The notes under the pieces are model-generated. The model saw only the letters and a list, made by a program, of their open reading frames with translations, ran no database searches and was not told the origin of the DNA. A stretch of DNA of 17,313 bases from an uncultured Clostridia bacterium. Its GTDB lineage: Bacteria; Bacillota; Clostridia; Oscillospirales; Oscillospiraceae. Below are positions 1 through 7,808 of the stretch, one piece after another (the first letter of the stretch is position 1; each line of letters opens with the position of its first letter). Where the stretch lies: the NCBI GenBank assembly GCA_937892865.1, contig CALBJG010000076.1:1-17313 (forward strand), in the 5' to 3' direction. The position numbers were made by a program, and so were the translations under genes.

Positions 1-1223
<1,223 letters not shown>

Positions 1224-1269
1224 TGGCATTTTGCCTCCTTGGACATACATTATATGGTTATCTTAGCAC

Positions 1270-1298
1270 ACTATAACACAAATCATCCCCAAACGCAA
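1270..1298 (-). promoter_or_regulatory. Predicted vegetative promoter of ftsH
   Basis: On the minus strand there is a -35 TTGCGT (1298-1293), a 17-bp spacer and a -10 TATAGT (1275-1270) preceded by TGT, an extended -10. Transcription would start near 1263 and give a leader of about 40 nt carrying AAGGAGG. Inferred from sequence alone. Confidence 0.7.
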
Positions 1299-1307
1299 TG
1301 AATAGGG

Positions 1308-1437
1308 CCGTAAATTTTCTGTTAAATGTCGGGATGCCCCGACAGGCAAAACGCCTTCAACCCAGGCAGTCATCGTTCTTCTGCTATTTCGCCCGGTAAC
1401 GAAGTCGGCTGGCGGGCTTTCCTACCAAAATTTGCGG
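1308..1437. other. Structured intergenic block bounded by an 11-bp imperfect inverted repeat
   Basis: This block fills the space between the divergent ftsH and rlmB promoters. Its ends are CCGTAAATTTT (1308-1318) and AAAATTTGCGG (1427-1437), which pair over 11 positions with one T-G pair (G-U in a plus-strand RNA, A-C mismatch in a minus-strand one). Inside are TGTCGGG/CCCGACA (1327-1333 with 1338-1344, loop ATGC), a small AGGC/GCCT hairpin (1344-1356) and GCCCG/CGGGC (1391-1395 with 1413-1417). It could be a small RNA, a MITE-like remnant or simply paired A/T-rich upstream elements. No gene, promoter of its own or clear terminator is seen in it. Confidence 0.4.
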
Positions 1438-1466
1438 TTGTGTTATGGAATAAAATCTGTTATAAT
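1438..1466 (+). promoter_or_regulatory. Predicted promoter of rlmB
   Basis: There is a perfect -10 TATAAT at 1461-1466 with an upstream TGT (extended -10), and a weak -35 TTGTGT at 1438-1443 with a 17-bp spacer. The expected start is near 1473, giving a leader of about 40 nt. It rules out the longer TTG-initiated reading frame that begins at 1432. Confidence 0.7.
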
Positions 1467-1512
1467 GATTCTATATGTGAAAGTATACCCGTTTTTTGAG
1501 GAGCGTATGGAT

Positions 1513-2310
1513 ATGGCAGAAAAGTTTCGCCGCGGCCCGCGGCCCGAAAGAAGAGAAAGACCTGCTCCCGTTGAGGAGATCGAAGGTCAGTTGGAAGGCC
1601 GTAACGCCTTGACCGAGGCGCTGCGCAGCGGCCGCACCATCGATAAAGTGTTCATCGCCAACGGCGATACGGACAAGGGTCTGCAACGCCTTGCCGCCCA
1701 GGCAAAGGAGGCAGGGGCGGTGATCGTGCCGGTGGACAGACGGAAACTGGACGCTATGAGTACCACCCACGCCCACCAGGGCGTCATCGCGCTGGCAGCA
1801 GCCCGGGCGTATTCCACCATTGACGATATCCTGCAGGAGGCGGCAGACCGGGGTGAAAATGCCTTGATCGTCATTTGTGACGAACTGTCCGACCCCCATA
1901 ATTTAGGCGCGATCCTCCGGGTGGCAGAGTGCGCCGGCGCCCACGGCGTTATCATTCCGAAGCGGCGCAGCGTAGGTCTTACCGCCACTGTGGCAAAAGC
2001 CTCCGCCGGCGCGGTGGAGTATATGAAAGTGGCGCGGGTCACCAACATCAACGCCGCTATGGAAGAACTGAAAGAAAAGGGCATCTGGATCTTCGGCACC
2101 GCCGCGGAAGGCTCTGTGCCTATGTACGAAGCAGACCTGACCGGCCCTTCCGCCATCGTCATCGGTTCCGAGGGGGACGGTATGAGCCGCCTGGTGCAAA
2201 AAAATTGCGATGTAACGGTCCACATTCCTATGAAGGGTCGTATCTCATCTCTGAATGCATCCTCCGCAGCATCTATTTTGCTGTATGAGGCAGTGCGGCA
2301 AAGGAGGTAA
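1513..2310 (+). CDS. rlmB: RlmB/TrmH-family 23S rRNA 2'-O-ribose methyltransferase
   Basis: This is a SpoU/TrmH-class (SPOUT) SAM-dependent methyltransferase of 265 residues, expected to modify 23S rRNA at the Gm2251-equivalent site. An Arg-rich tail (1-20) is followed by the SpoU substrate-binding domain (about 24-95) and the knotted catalytic domain. The three family motifs are present: motif 1 DPHNLGAILRVAE (117-129, Asn120 and Arg126), motif 2 IVIGSEGDGMSRLV (205-218), and motif 3 from IPMKGR to LLYE (228-249) with SLNASSA. GAGGAG at 1498-1503 lies 9 nt before ATG 1513 but only 3 nt before the in-frame ATG 1507, so I prefer 1513. The RNA site is a family inference; paralogues such as TrmH-like proteins act on other RNAs. 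The stop codon overlaps the ribosome binding site of the next gene. Confidence 0.9.
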   Translation: MAEKFRRGPRPERRERPAPVEEIEGQLEGRNALTEALRSGRTIDKVFIANGDTDKGLQRLAAQAKEAGAVIVPVDRRKLDAMSTTHAHQGVIALAAARAYSTIDDILQEAADRGENALIVICDELSDPHNLGAILRVAECAGAHGVIIPKRRSVGLTATVAKASAGAVEYMKVARVTNINAAMEELKEKGIWIFGTAAEGSVPMYEADLTGPSAIVIGSEGDGMSRLVQKNCDVTVHIPMKGRISSLNASSAASILLYEAVRQRR

Positions 2311-2312
2311 TT

Positions 2313-4361
2313 ATGGACGAGAACGAATTGCAGGAATTTAATTTAGACGATATTATGCGGGAATTCGGCGCAGATGTGCCGGAAGAACCGGCAGAGGAGA
2401 TCCCGGCTGCGGAAGATGCGGCGCAGGAGGAAACTGCCCCGGAAACCCCCGGGGTTACCGGTGATACCATCCGTATGGATACCCTCCCCGGGAAAGAAGA
2501 AGGGGAGACCGGCGTAACATCCGATACCATCCGCCTGGACACGGCGCTGATCGCCAAGGGTACTGTGCGGAATGCCCAGCCGATCCTGGACGAAGAGGAG
2601 GAGACCCCCGCGCCGGAACCGGAGCAGGAAGAAGCCTTTGAAGGCCAGTGGGAGCCGGAATATGAACAGCCCATGGGCGATTATACACCGCCCCCGATGA
2701 TCCTGCAGCATCCCCGTTCCCGGCTGAAAGAACTGAAGAAAAAATTGGTGGCAGGCCCGGAGCGGCTTTACTACCAGTTGTCTGAAAAAGGCGTTGGCAA
2801 AGTGCAGGTAGCGCTGTTTTTGAGCCTGTTGGTGGTGCTGATCAGCGCCGGCGCTACAGCGATGTACGCCTTTGGCGCAGTGCAGGCAGAGCGGATGAAA
2901 CTGCTGGTGTTCAGCCAGTTTCTGGCAATGCTGCTGTCCGCCCTTATCGGCAGTTTCCAACTGATCGAAGGCGTGGCGGATCTGTTCAAGAAACGCTTTA
3001 CCTTAAATACATTGCTGGTGTTTACCTTTATCGCCTGCGCTCTGGATGGCGTATTGTGTCTGAAAATGGAGCAAGTACCCTGCTGCGCCGCATTCAGCCT
3101 GCAAGTTACCATGTCTTTGTGGGCATCTTATCAGCAGCGCAGCACCCGTCTGAGCCGCCTGGATACCATGCGCAAGGCAACGAAACTGGATAAGATCAGC
3201 CTTTCTGAGGATTACTATGAAGAAACTGCCGGTATCCTCCGTGGGGAGGGTCAGGTGGAGGACTTTATGGAAACGGAGCAGGAGACCACCGGTCCGGAGA
3301 AAGTCCTTTCCGTCTATGCCCTGGTGGCGTTGGGTGTCAGCATCGCTGTGGGCATCACCGCCGGCGTGCTCCACAGCCTTTGGCTGGGTGTCCGGGTGTG
3401 GGCTGTGACACTCCTTGCCGCAATGCCCGCCACCATTTTCATCACCCTTTCCCGCCCCAACGCGGTGCTTCGTTCCCGTCTGCACAGTTTGGGCAGTGTT
3501 CTCTGCGGCTGGCAGAGTGTAAAAGACCTTTGTAAAAAGATCACTTTCCCCGTCACCTTTGACGATCTGTTCCCCGCAGGCACATTGCAACTGAACGGCG
3601 TAAAGTTCTACACCGACCGGAATCCGGACCAGACTGTGGCATACGCCGCTGCGCTGATCGGAGAAAACGGCGGCAACCTGAAACCTTTGTTTGATTACCT
3701 GCTGGAAACCCGGAACGGTATCCACTACACCCCCCGGGAATTCCGGGAATATGAGGGAGGCGGCATCGGCGCTGTGGTCAATGGCGAAGCGGTGCTGGCG
3801 GGCAGTTTGGGCTTCCTTGCCAAAATGGGTGTGGAAGTGCCGGAGGGCTTGCGGGTTGGTCACGCGGTCTGCGTAGCAGTGGACGGCGAACTTTCCGGTC
3901 TGTTTGCGGTGTCTTATGAGAAGAGCCGCTTGGTAAACGCCGCGCTGAATACCTTAAGTTCCTACCGTGGTCTGCGGCCGGTCCTTGCGGGCAGCCAGTT
4001 TATGATCACACCGGAGTTCCTCCGGGCGAAGTTCGGCATCAGCGTCCGGAAACTGGTCATTCCCGAAATCGGACAGCAGCCCACCGAGACCCAATCGGAA
4101 GAGGGGAAAGCCTTGGTGCTTACCACCCGGGACGGCATTGCGCCTTTGGCATTCGGCGTTACCGGAGCCAGAGCCCTGCGGACAGCCAGTGTCTTAGGCG
4201 TGGTGATCCATATGGTCGGTGGTATTTTGGGCATAGTGATGATGCTGGTGTTGGCGATCCTGGGCGCAGGACAACTGCTCACCCCTGCCAATCTGTTCCT
4301 TTACGAACTGATCTGGATGATCCCCGGTATCCTCATCTCCGAGTGGACAAGATCCATTTAA
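2313..4361 (+). CDS. Degenerate P-type ATPase-like membrane protein with acidic N-terminal tail
   Basis: This 682-residue protein has no confident named family. Residues 1-130 are acidic, Pro/Glu-rich and probably disordered, with two copies of VTxDTIRxDT (about 48-57 and 68-77). Predicted TM helices are at about 162-188, 196-218, 230-252, 254-272, 333-355, 360-380, 622-648 and 655-677. This 4 + loop + 2 + large cytosolic domain + 2 layout is that of P1B heavy-metal ATPases. The 480-540 stretch (EGGGIGAVVNGEAVLAGSLGF, then VAVDGELSGLF) resembles the ATPase nucleotide-binding region. Catalytic motifs are absent or broken: CPC is MPA (371-373), DKTGT is replaced by FDDLFPAGT (416-424), LTGD by LAGS (558-561), GDGxND by TTRDGIAP (604-611), and the actuator loop is very short with no TGE. 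The function is therefore probably not ion pumping. AAGGAGGT (2301-2308) overlaps the rlmB stop and lies 4 nt before ATG 2313, so the two genes are co-transcribed. The gene is certain; the ATPase relationship is inferred. Confidence 0.85.
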   Translation: MDENELQEFNLDDIMREFGADVPEEPAEEIPAAEDAAQEETAPETPGVTGDTIRMDTLPGKEEGETGVTSDTIRLDTALIAKGTVRNAQPILDEEEETPAPEPEQEEAFEGQWEPEYEQPMGDYTPPPMILQHPRSRLKELKKKLVAGPERLYYQLSEKGVGKVQVALFLSLLVVLISAGATAMYAFGAVQAERMKLLVFSQFLAMLLSALIGSFQLIEGVADLFKKRFTLNTLLVFTFIACALDGVLCLKMEQVPCCAAFSLQVTMSLWASYQQRSTRLSRLDTMRKATKLDKISLSEDYYEETAGILRGEGQVEDFMETEQETTGPEKVLSVYALVALGVSIAVGITAGVLHSLWLGVRVWAVTLLAAMPATIFITLSRPNAVLRSRLHSLGSVLCGWQSVKDLCKKITFPVTFDDLFPAGTLQLNGVKFYTDRNPDQTVAYAAALIGENGGNLKPLFDYLLETRNGIHYTPREFREYEGGGIGAVVNGEAVLAGSLGFLAKMGVEVPEGLRVGHAVCVAVDGELSGLFAVSYEKSRLVNAALNTLSSYRGLRPVLAGSQFMITPEFLRAKFGISVRKLVIPEIGQQPTETQSEEGKALVLTTRDGIAPLAFGVTGARALRTASVLGVVIHMVGGILGIVMMLVLAILGAGQLLTPANLFLYELIWMIPGILISEWTRSI

Positions 4362-4390
4362 ATGCATAATTCATAATGCACAATGCACGA
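4361..4390. repeat. Short AATGCA direct repeats after the ATPase-like gene
   Basis: AATGCA occurs three times within 27 bp (4361-4366, 4375-4380, 4382-4387), interleaved with AATTCAT, directly upstream of a terminator. From memory, similar runs of AATTCATAATGCA text border small repeated elements in gut Clostridia, but the sequence here does not prove an element. Confidence 0.4.
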
Positions 4391-4394
4391 TTCA

Positions 4395-4422
4395 GGGAAC
4401 GGCGCAAGCCGTTCCCTTTTTT
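4395..4422 (+). terminator. Rho-independent terminator of the rlmB operon
   Basis: A perfect 9-bp stem GGGAACGGC/GCCGTTCCC (4395-4403 with 4408-4416) with a GCAA tetraloop is followed by six T (4417-4422). It lies 33 nt after the stop of the ATPase-like gene. Confidence 0.9.
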
Positions 4423-4528
4423 GTATCGGCGCAGCCGGCGGTTATGATTTGCCCGGGAATGCTATCCTCCGCTTGGGTCAACAGAATATTAACTTAAAAA
4501 TACAAGGTTTACATAACAACAAAACAAG

Positions 4529-4555
4529 AAAAACCGTTGGGCCGCAACGGTTTTT
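4529..4555. terminator. Second intrinsic terminator-like hairpin upstream of uraA
   Basis: An 11-bp perfect stem AAAAACCGTTG/CAACGGTTTTT (4529-4539 with 4545-4555), loop GGCCG, ends in a T run and can act in both directions. It sits upstream of the predicted uraA promoter, so it may be a back-up terminator for the rlmB operon. Between the two terminators (4423-4528) I see no gene. Confidence 0.75.
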
Positions 4556-4592
4556 CGGTTTTGAAAATGTTTGGAAAATTGTGAATTTTTTG

Positions 4593-4621
4593 TTGCTTTT
4601 TGGGGAAAAGAGCGGTATAAT
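4593..4621 (+). promoter_or_regulatory. Predicted promoter of uraA
   Basis: The -35 is TTGCTT (4593-4598), the spacer 17 bp and the -10 TATAAT (4616-4621). The expected start near 4628 leaves a leader of about 72 nt. Confidence 0.75.
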
Positions 4622-4627
4622 GTTCGT

Positions 4628-4692
4628 TGGATGCAATCCCACAGAAATTGTGCTTTTGCGTGGGAGGCACGCAAAAAATAGAAATTTGGAGG
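4628..4692 (+). promoter_or_regulatory. uraA leader with two competing hairpins
   Basis: One fold pairs TTTTGCGTG (4654-4662) with CACGCAAAA (4668-4676), loop GGAGG, just upstream of the ribosome binding site GGAGG (4688-4692). The other pairs CCCAC (4638-4642) with GTGGG (4660-4664). They share 4660-4662 and cannot coexist. The loop GGAGG of the first hairpin is itself a Shine-Dalgarno sequence. This may be a regulatory leader or a chance fold; it matches no riboswitch class that I recognise. Confidence 0.35.
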
Positions 4693-4699
4693 AAACGAA

Positions 4700-6019
4700 A
4701 TGAATCTCGTCTATGGCATCAATGACAAGCCCAAGTTCGGTCAGTTGCTGGTATTCGCATTCCAGCAGGTTCTGGCGATCTTGGCAGCAACCATCGCAGT
4801 CCCCTCTATCATCGGTAACGGCATGAGCCAGGCTGCCGCTCTGTTCGGCGCAGGCGTCGGTACCATCGTCTATCAGTTGTTCACCAAGTTCAAGAGCCCC
4901 GTTTACCTGGGATCTTCCTTCGCTTTCCTGGGCTCTATGGCAGCCGCTTTTGCAGGCGCTGCTTCTGCTTCTGCCGGTCACGCCGGTTTGATCCTGGGCG
5001 CTGTGTGCGCCGGCCTGGTGTATGTGGTCATCGCCATCGCGGTTAAGTTCGCAGGCGTCAACTGGATCAACAAACTGATGCCCCCCGTAGTTATCGGACC
5101 CACCGTCGCTATCATCGGTCTGTCCCTGGCAGGCAACGCTGTTGGCGATCTGACCACCGGCCGTGTTGCAGGCTGCAGCCCCTATGTGGCTCTTATCTGC
5201 GGTCTGGTGACTCTGTTCGCCGTTATCTTCTTCTCCGTCTACGGCAAGAAGATGGCAAAACTGATCCCCTTCATCCTGGGCATTCTGTGCGGCTATGTTG
5301 TGGCTGCGATCTTCACCGTCATCGGCTCCGCTACCAATAATGCTGCTCTGATGGTCATTGACTTCAGCGTGTTCAAGGAGATGCAGATCTTCGCGATCCC
5401 CGAGTTCACTTTCATCGAAGCATTTAAGGGCGTTAAGGATATTGACGGCGCTTTCATTGCAACCATCGCTGTTGCTTACATTCCCGTTGCTTTCGTTGTG
5501 TTCGCAGAGCACATCGCTGACCACAAGAACCTGTCCTCCATCATCGGCCAGGATCTGCTGGAAGAGCCCGGCCTGCACCGCACCCTGCTGGGTGACGGCG
5601 TTGGCTCCATGGCTGGCGCATTATTCGGCGGCTGCCCCAACACCACCTACGGCGAGTCCGTCGGCTGTGTTGCTATCACCCGTAACGCTTCCGTGGTCAC
5701 CATCACCGCTGCTGCAATCATGTGTATCGTGATCTCCTTCTTCGGTCCCTTCGTTACCTTCCTGGCTTCCATCCCCAACTGCGTGATGGGCGGCGTCTGC
5801 ATGACTCTGTACGGCTTCATCGCTGTCTCCGGTCTGAAGATGATCCAGAAGGTCAACCTGGGCGCAAGCAAGAACCTGTTTGTTGTTGCAGTGATCCTGA
5901 TCGCCGGTATCGGCGGCCTGAGCCTGACCTTCGGTAAGGTCACTCTGACCTCCATCGCCTGCGCTCTGATCCTGGGCATCCTGGTCAACCTGTTCGTCTC
6001 CAAGGCACAGGAAGACTAA
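4700..6019 (+). CDS. uraA: Uracil/xanthine permease, NCS2 family (UraA-like)
   Basis: This is a 439-residue polytopic nucleobase:proton symporter of the cytoplasmic membrane that imports uracil or a related base for salvage. Its length is normal for NCS2. Family landmarks are PVYLGSSFAF (67-76), the first substrate-site Glu in FAEH (Glu270) and the second in NTTYGE (Glu319). Their 49-residue spacing equals that of Glu241 and Glu290 in E. coli UraA. Other matches are EEPGLHR (268-to-TM linker, 288-294) and the MGGV segment (about 363-366). GGAGG (4688-4692) lies 7 nt before the ATG. It forms a single-gene unit with its own promoter and a terminator behind it. UraA-like signature residues favour uracil, but xanthine or uric acid transport cannot be excluded without a close homologue. 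Confidence 0.92.
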   Translation: MNLVYGINDKPKFGQLLVFAFQQVLAILAATIAVPSIIGNGMSQAAALFGAGVGTIVYQLFTKFKSPVYLGSSFAFLGSMAAAFAGAASASAGHAGLILGAVCAGLVYVVIAIAVKFAGVNWINKLMPPVVIGPTVAIIGLSLAGNAVGDLTTGRVAGCSPYVALICGLVTLFAVIFFSVYGKKMAKLIPFILGILCGYVVAAIFTVIGSATNNAALMVIDFSVFKEMQIFAIPEFTFIEAFKGVKDIDGAFIATIAVAYIPVAFVVFAEHIADHKNLSSIIGQDLLEEPGLHRTLLGDGVGSMAGALFGGCPNTTYGESVGCVAITRNASVVTITAAAIMCIVISFFGPFVTFLASIPNCVMGGVCMTLYGFIAVSGLKMIQKVNLGASKNLFVVAVILIAGIGGLSLTFGKVTLTSIACALILGILVNLFVSKAQED

Positions 6020-6036
6020 TTAAAAAAGCACACAAG

Positions 6037-6068
6037 AAAATCCGCTGGGTTACCCCAGCGGATTTTTT
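6037..6068. terminator. Bidirectional terminator between uraA and the sugar-acid operon
   Basis: A 13-bp perfect stem AAAATCCGCTGGG/CCCAGCGGATTTT (6037-6049 with 6054-6066), loop TTAC, carries a T run on both strands. It ends uraA (stop at 6019) and the convergent minus-strand operon (stop at 6075). Confidence 0.92.
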
Positions 6069-6074
6069 GTTTCT

Positions 6075-6842
6075 TTACATTTGTGTTTTGCCGCCGTCTA
6101 CGCAGATGTTCTCGCCGGTGATGTAACTGCCGTCCTCGCTGCACAGCATCAGCGCAACGCCCACACAGTCCCGGGGCTGACCGATCCGCTTCATGGGAAT
6201 GTCATTTTGTACCTTTTCATAGTACTGTTCGTCCGAGAGAACTGCGCTGTTCCGGTCTGTGCAGATGGTGCCGATGGCAAGGTTGTTGACGGTGATGTTT
6301 TCACCTGCCACTTGCAGCGCAATACTTTGGGATACATTCCGCAGAGCGCTCTTCATAGCGGCGTAGATCAGCATATCCGGATGGGGCTTTGTCTGCTGGA
6401 CACTGCCAACGGTGATCACTCTGCCCCAGCCGCTTTGCTGCATATAGGGATACGCCAACTGGATCAGTTGTACCGCGCTGAAAAAGTTTACTTGCGTGAT
6501 CTGCTGCATCTCCTCCGGGGGGATCTGATGCCACTTGCGGCGGATCTCGTAGGATGCGTTGCAAATGAGAATGTCGATGCCGCCCAGCGCGGCAACAGTC
6601 TGCTCTATGACAGAGCCGGGGGCTGCCGGGTCGCTGAGATCGCCGTAAACCGCAGCGATCTTTCCGCCAAGAGCGGAAAGTTCAGCAATGGTCTCATCCA
6701 TTTTTGCCGAGGGCTTGCTGCCGTGAACGGCAACACAAGCGCCGCACCGGGCAAAACCTTCCGCAAAGGCTTTGCCGATCCCCCGGCTGGAGCCGGTGAT
6801 CAGCACGCGCTTGCCTTTTAAAGAGGGAATGATCATATCCAT
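6075..6842 (-). CDS. SDR-family NAD(P)-dependent oxidoreductase
   Basis: A classical short-chain dehydrogenase/reductase of 255 residues, cytosolic. It shows the cofactor-binding TGSSRGIG (16-23), acidic Asp68 before the adenine pocket, NAS (95-97) in place of NNAG, Asn119, and the catalytic Ser147, Tyr160 and Lys164 (YAAMK), ending in a GGKTQM tail. Lack of an acidic residue after the second strand (VHGSK, 39-43) suggests NADP(H), which is inference. It is the last gene of the seven-gene operon, starting 3 nt after the uxuA stop, with AAGGTG inside the end of uxuA as the ribosome binding site. Context suggests either a sugar 1-dehydrogenase making an aldonolactone or a fructuronate reductase making mannonate. 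Sequence alone cannot choose between them. Confidence 0.9.
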   Translation of the reverse strand: MDMIIPSLKGKRVLITGSSRGIGKAFAEGFARCGACVAVHGSKPSAKMDETIAELSALGGKIAAVYGDLSDPAAPGSVIEQTVAALGGIDILICNASYEIRRKWHQIPPEEMQQITQVNFFSAVQLIQLAYPYMQQSGWGRVITVGSVQQTKPHPDMLIYAAMKSALRNVSQSIALQVAGENITVNNLAIGTICTDRNSAVLSDEQYYEKVQNDIPMKRIGQPRDCVGVALMLCSEDGSYITGENICVDGGKTQM

Positions 6843-6845
6843 CGT

Positions 6846-7808
6846 TTACACCTTCTTGCTCATTTCCATCAGGCCCTTTAAGTAACCAACAGCGAACAGA
6901 CGGCCCAAAGCGCAGTAGCCGGGGGTGGAATTGTCCTCACCTGCCAGGGTGGGAACGTGGTCTACACGCACATAAGCCTCGGGACAGTATTTTTCGTACA
7001 ACTGGACACACCGGGCCATATCGGTGATGCCGTTGTCGTGGAATGTTTCGTGGAAATCGTACTTGTCGCCCCGGAGATCCCGGAAATGGACCAGGTGGAT
7101 CCGACCTTGCTTGGCAAACCGCTCAATGTTTTCGTAAATATCGCCGCCCATCTCCACAAATGTACCCTGGCACATGGTAATGCCCAGGTTGGGGCTGGGG
7201 ACTAAATTGCAGGCTTTTTCCATCGCCTCCGCGGTGTTTAAGATCCGGGCAACATTCTGAATACAATCTACCGGAGGATCATCCGGGTGGATCGCCAACT
7301 TGACACCGGCTTCTTCTGCCACCGGTACGATGGCTTTCAGTAAGTATTCCAAATTCTCCCACAGTTGTTCGGCAGTGATGATGCCTGCATCGGTGACCAC
7401 ACTGTGGTCGATATCTGCGTGGCGATAGCCGGTAACCAACGCGCCGCCCCGCTCCGGTACTTTGAAGTTTGTACGGCTCCAGTTAAAGTGGGTGGCAAAG
7501 TTAAAGCAAAGGACTTCAATGTCCAGTTTGCCCATATTGGTAATAAGAGAACACATCCGGTCGATCTCTTCGTCCCGACCGGGAAGATTCTGCTTGATCT
7601 TCTGATTGGGGGGCGCAGGCTCGATGACTTTCAACTGAAAACCGCCGTCGGTGTAGCGCTGTTTCATTTCTTTCAGCAGTTCAAAACTGGCGGCGGTCTC
7701 CTCCATATGCCCATCGGGCATTCTGCCCACGGCGTAGGGGATACCCATCTGCCGGGCGTAATCCCATTGGATACTGGGGGTGGAAATCAAATAATCCGCA
7801 AGTCTCAT
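6846..7808 (-). CDS. uxuA: Mannonate dehydratase, UxuA family
   Basis: This enzyme dehydrates D-mannonate to 2-keto-3-deoxygluconate. The TIM-barrel, xylose-isomerase-like protein has 320 residues, shorter than the roughly 360-395 usual for UxuA. The metal-ligand set of the family is present: His174 (HPDDPP, 174-179), Cys213 (MCQGT), His241 (HLVHFRD) and Asp283 (RVDHVP), with His263 and Glu264 in FHETFH. The tail PGYCALGRLFAVGYLKGL (306-323 region, ending by 313) also matches the family. GGAGGT (7820-7815) lies 6 nt before the ATG at 7808. The start overlaps the stop of the SMP-30 gene as ATGA, so translation is probably coupled. It works directly upstream of the KdgK and Eda homologues encoded earlier in the same operon. 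Substrate could be another C5-C6 aldonate with mannonate-like stereochemistry. Confidence 0.88.
   Translation of the reverse strand: MRLADYLISTPSIQWDYARQMGIPYAVGRMPDGHMEETAASFELLKEMKQRYTDGGFQLKVIEPAPPNQKIKQNLPGRDEEIDRMCSLITNMGKLDIEVLCFNFATHFNWSRTNFKVPERGGALVTGYRHADIDHSVVTDAGIITAEQLWENLEYLLKAIVPVAEEAGVKLAIHPDDPPVDCIQNVARILNTAEAMEKACNLVPSPNLGITMCQGTFVEMGGDIYENIERFAKQGRIHLVHFRDLRGDKYDFHETFHDNGITDMARCVQLYEKYCPEAYVRVDHVPTLAGEDNSTPGYCALGRLFAVGYLKGLMEMSKKV

Noticed and set aside
1249..1254. A second TATAAT on the minus strand for ftsH
   Set aside because: The matching -35 position (GTTATA) is poor and transcription would start almost at the ribosome binding site.
1432..1512. Upstream extension of rlmB from a TTG at 1432
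   Set aside because: It begins upstream of the predicted promoter -10 (1461-1466), and GAGGAG at 1498 points to the ATG at 1513.
4622..4699. Purine or preQ1 riboswitch in front of uraA
   Set aside because: The hairpin loop is only 5 nt, and none of the conserved core bases of these classes are recognisable.
4383..4703. 106-codon open frame before uraA
   Set aside because: It runs across two terminator hairpins and the uraA promoter and shows no protein-like features.
4478..5578. 366-codon minus-strand frame opposite uraA
   Set aside because: It is antisense to an unmistakable NCS2 permease and has the Asp/Gly/His-rich composition of a shadow frame.
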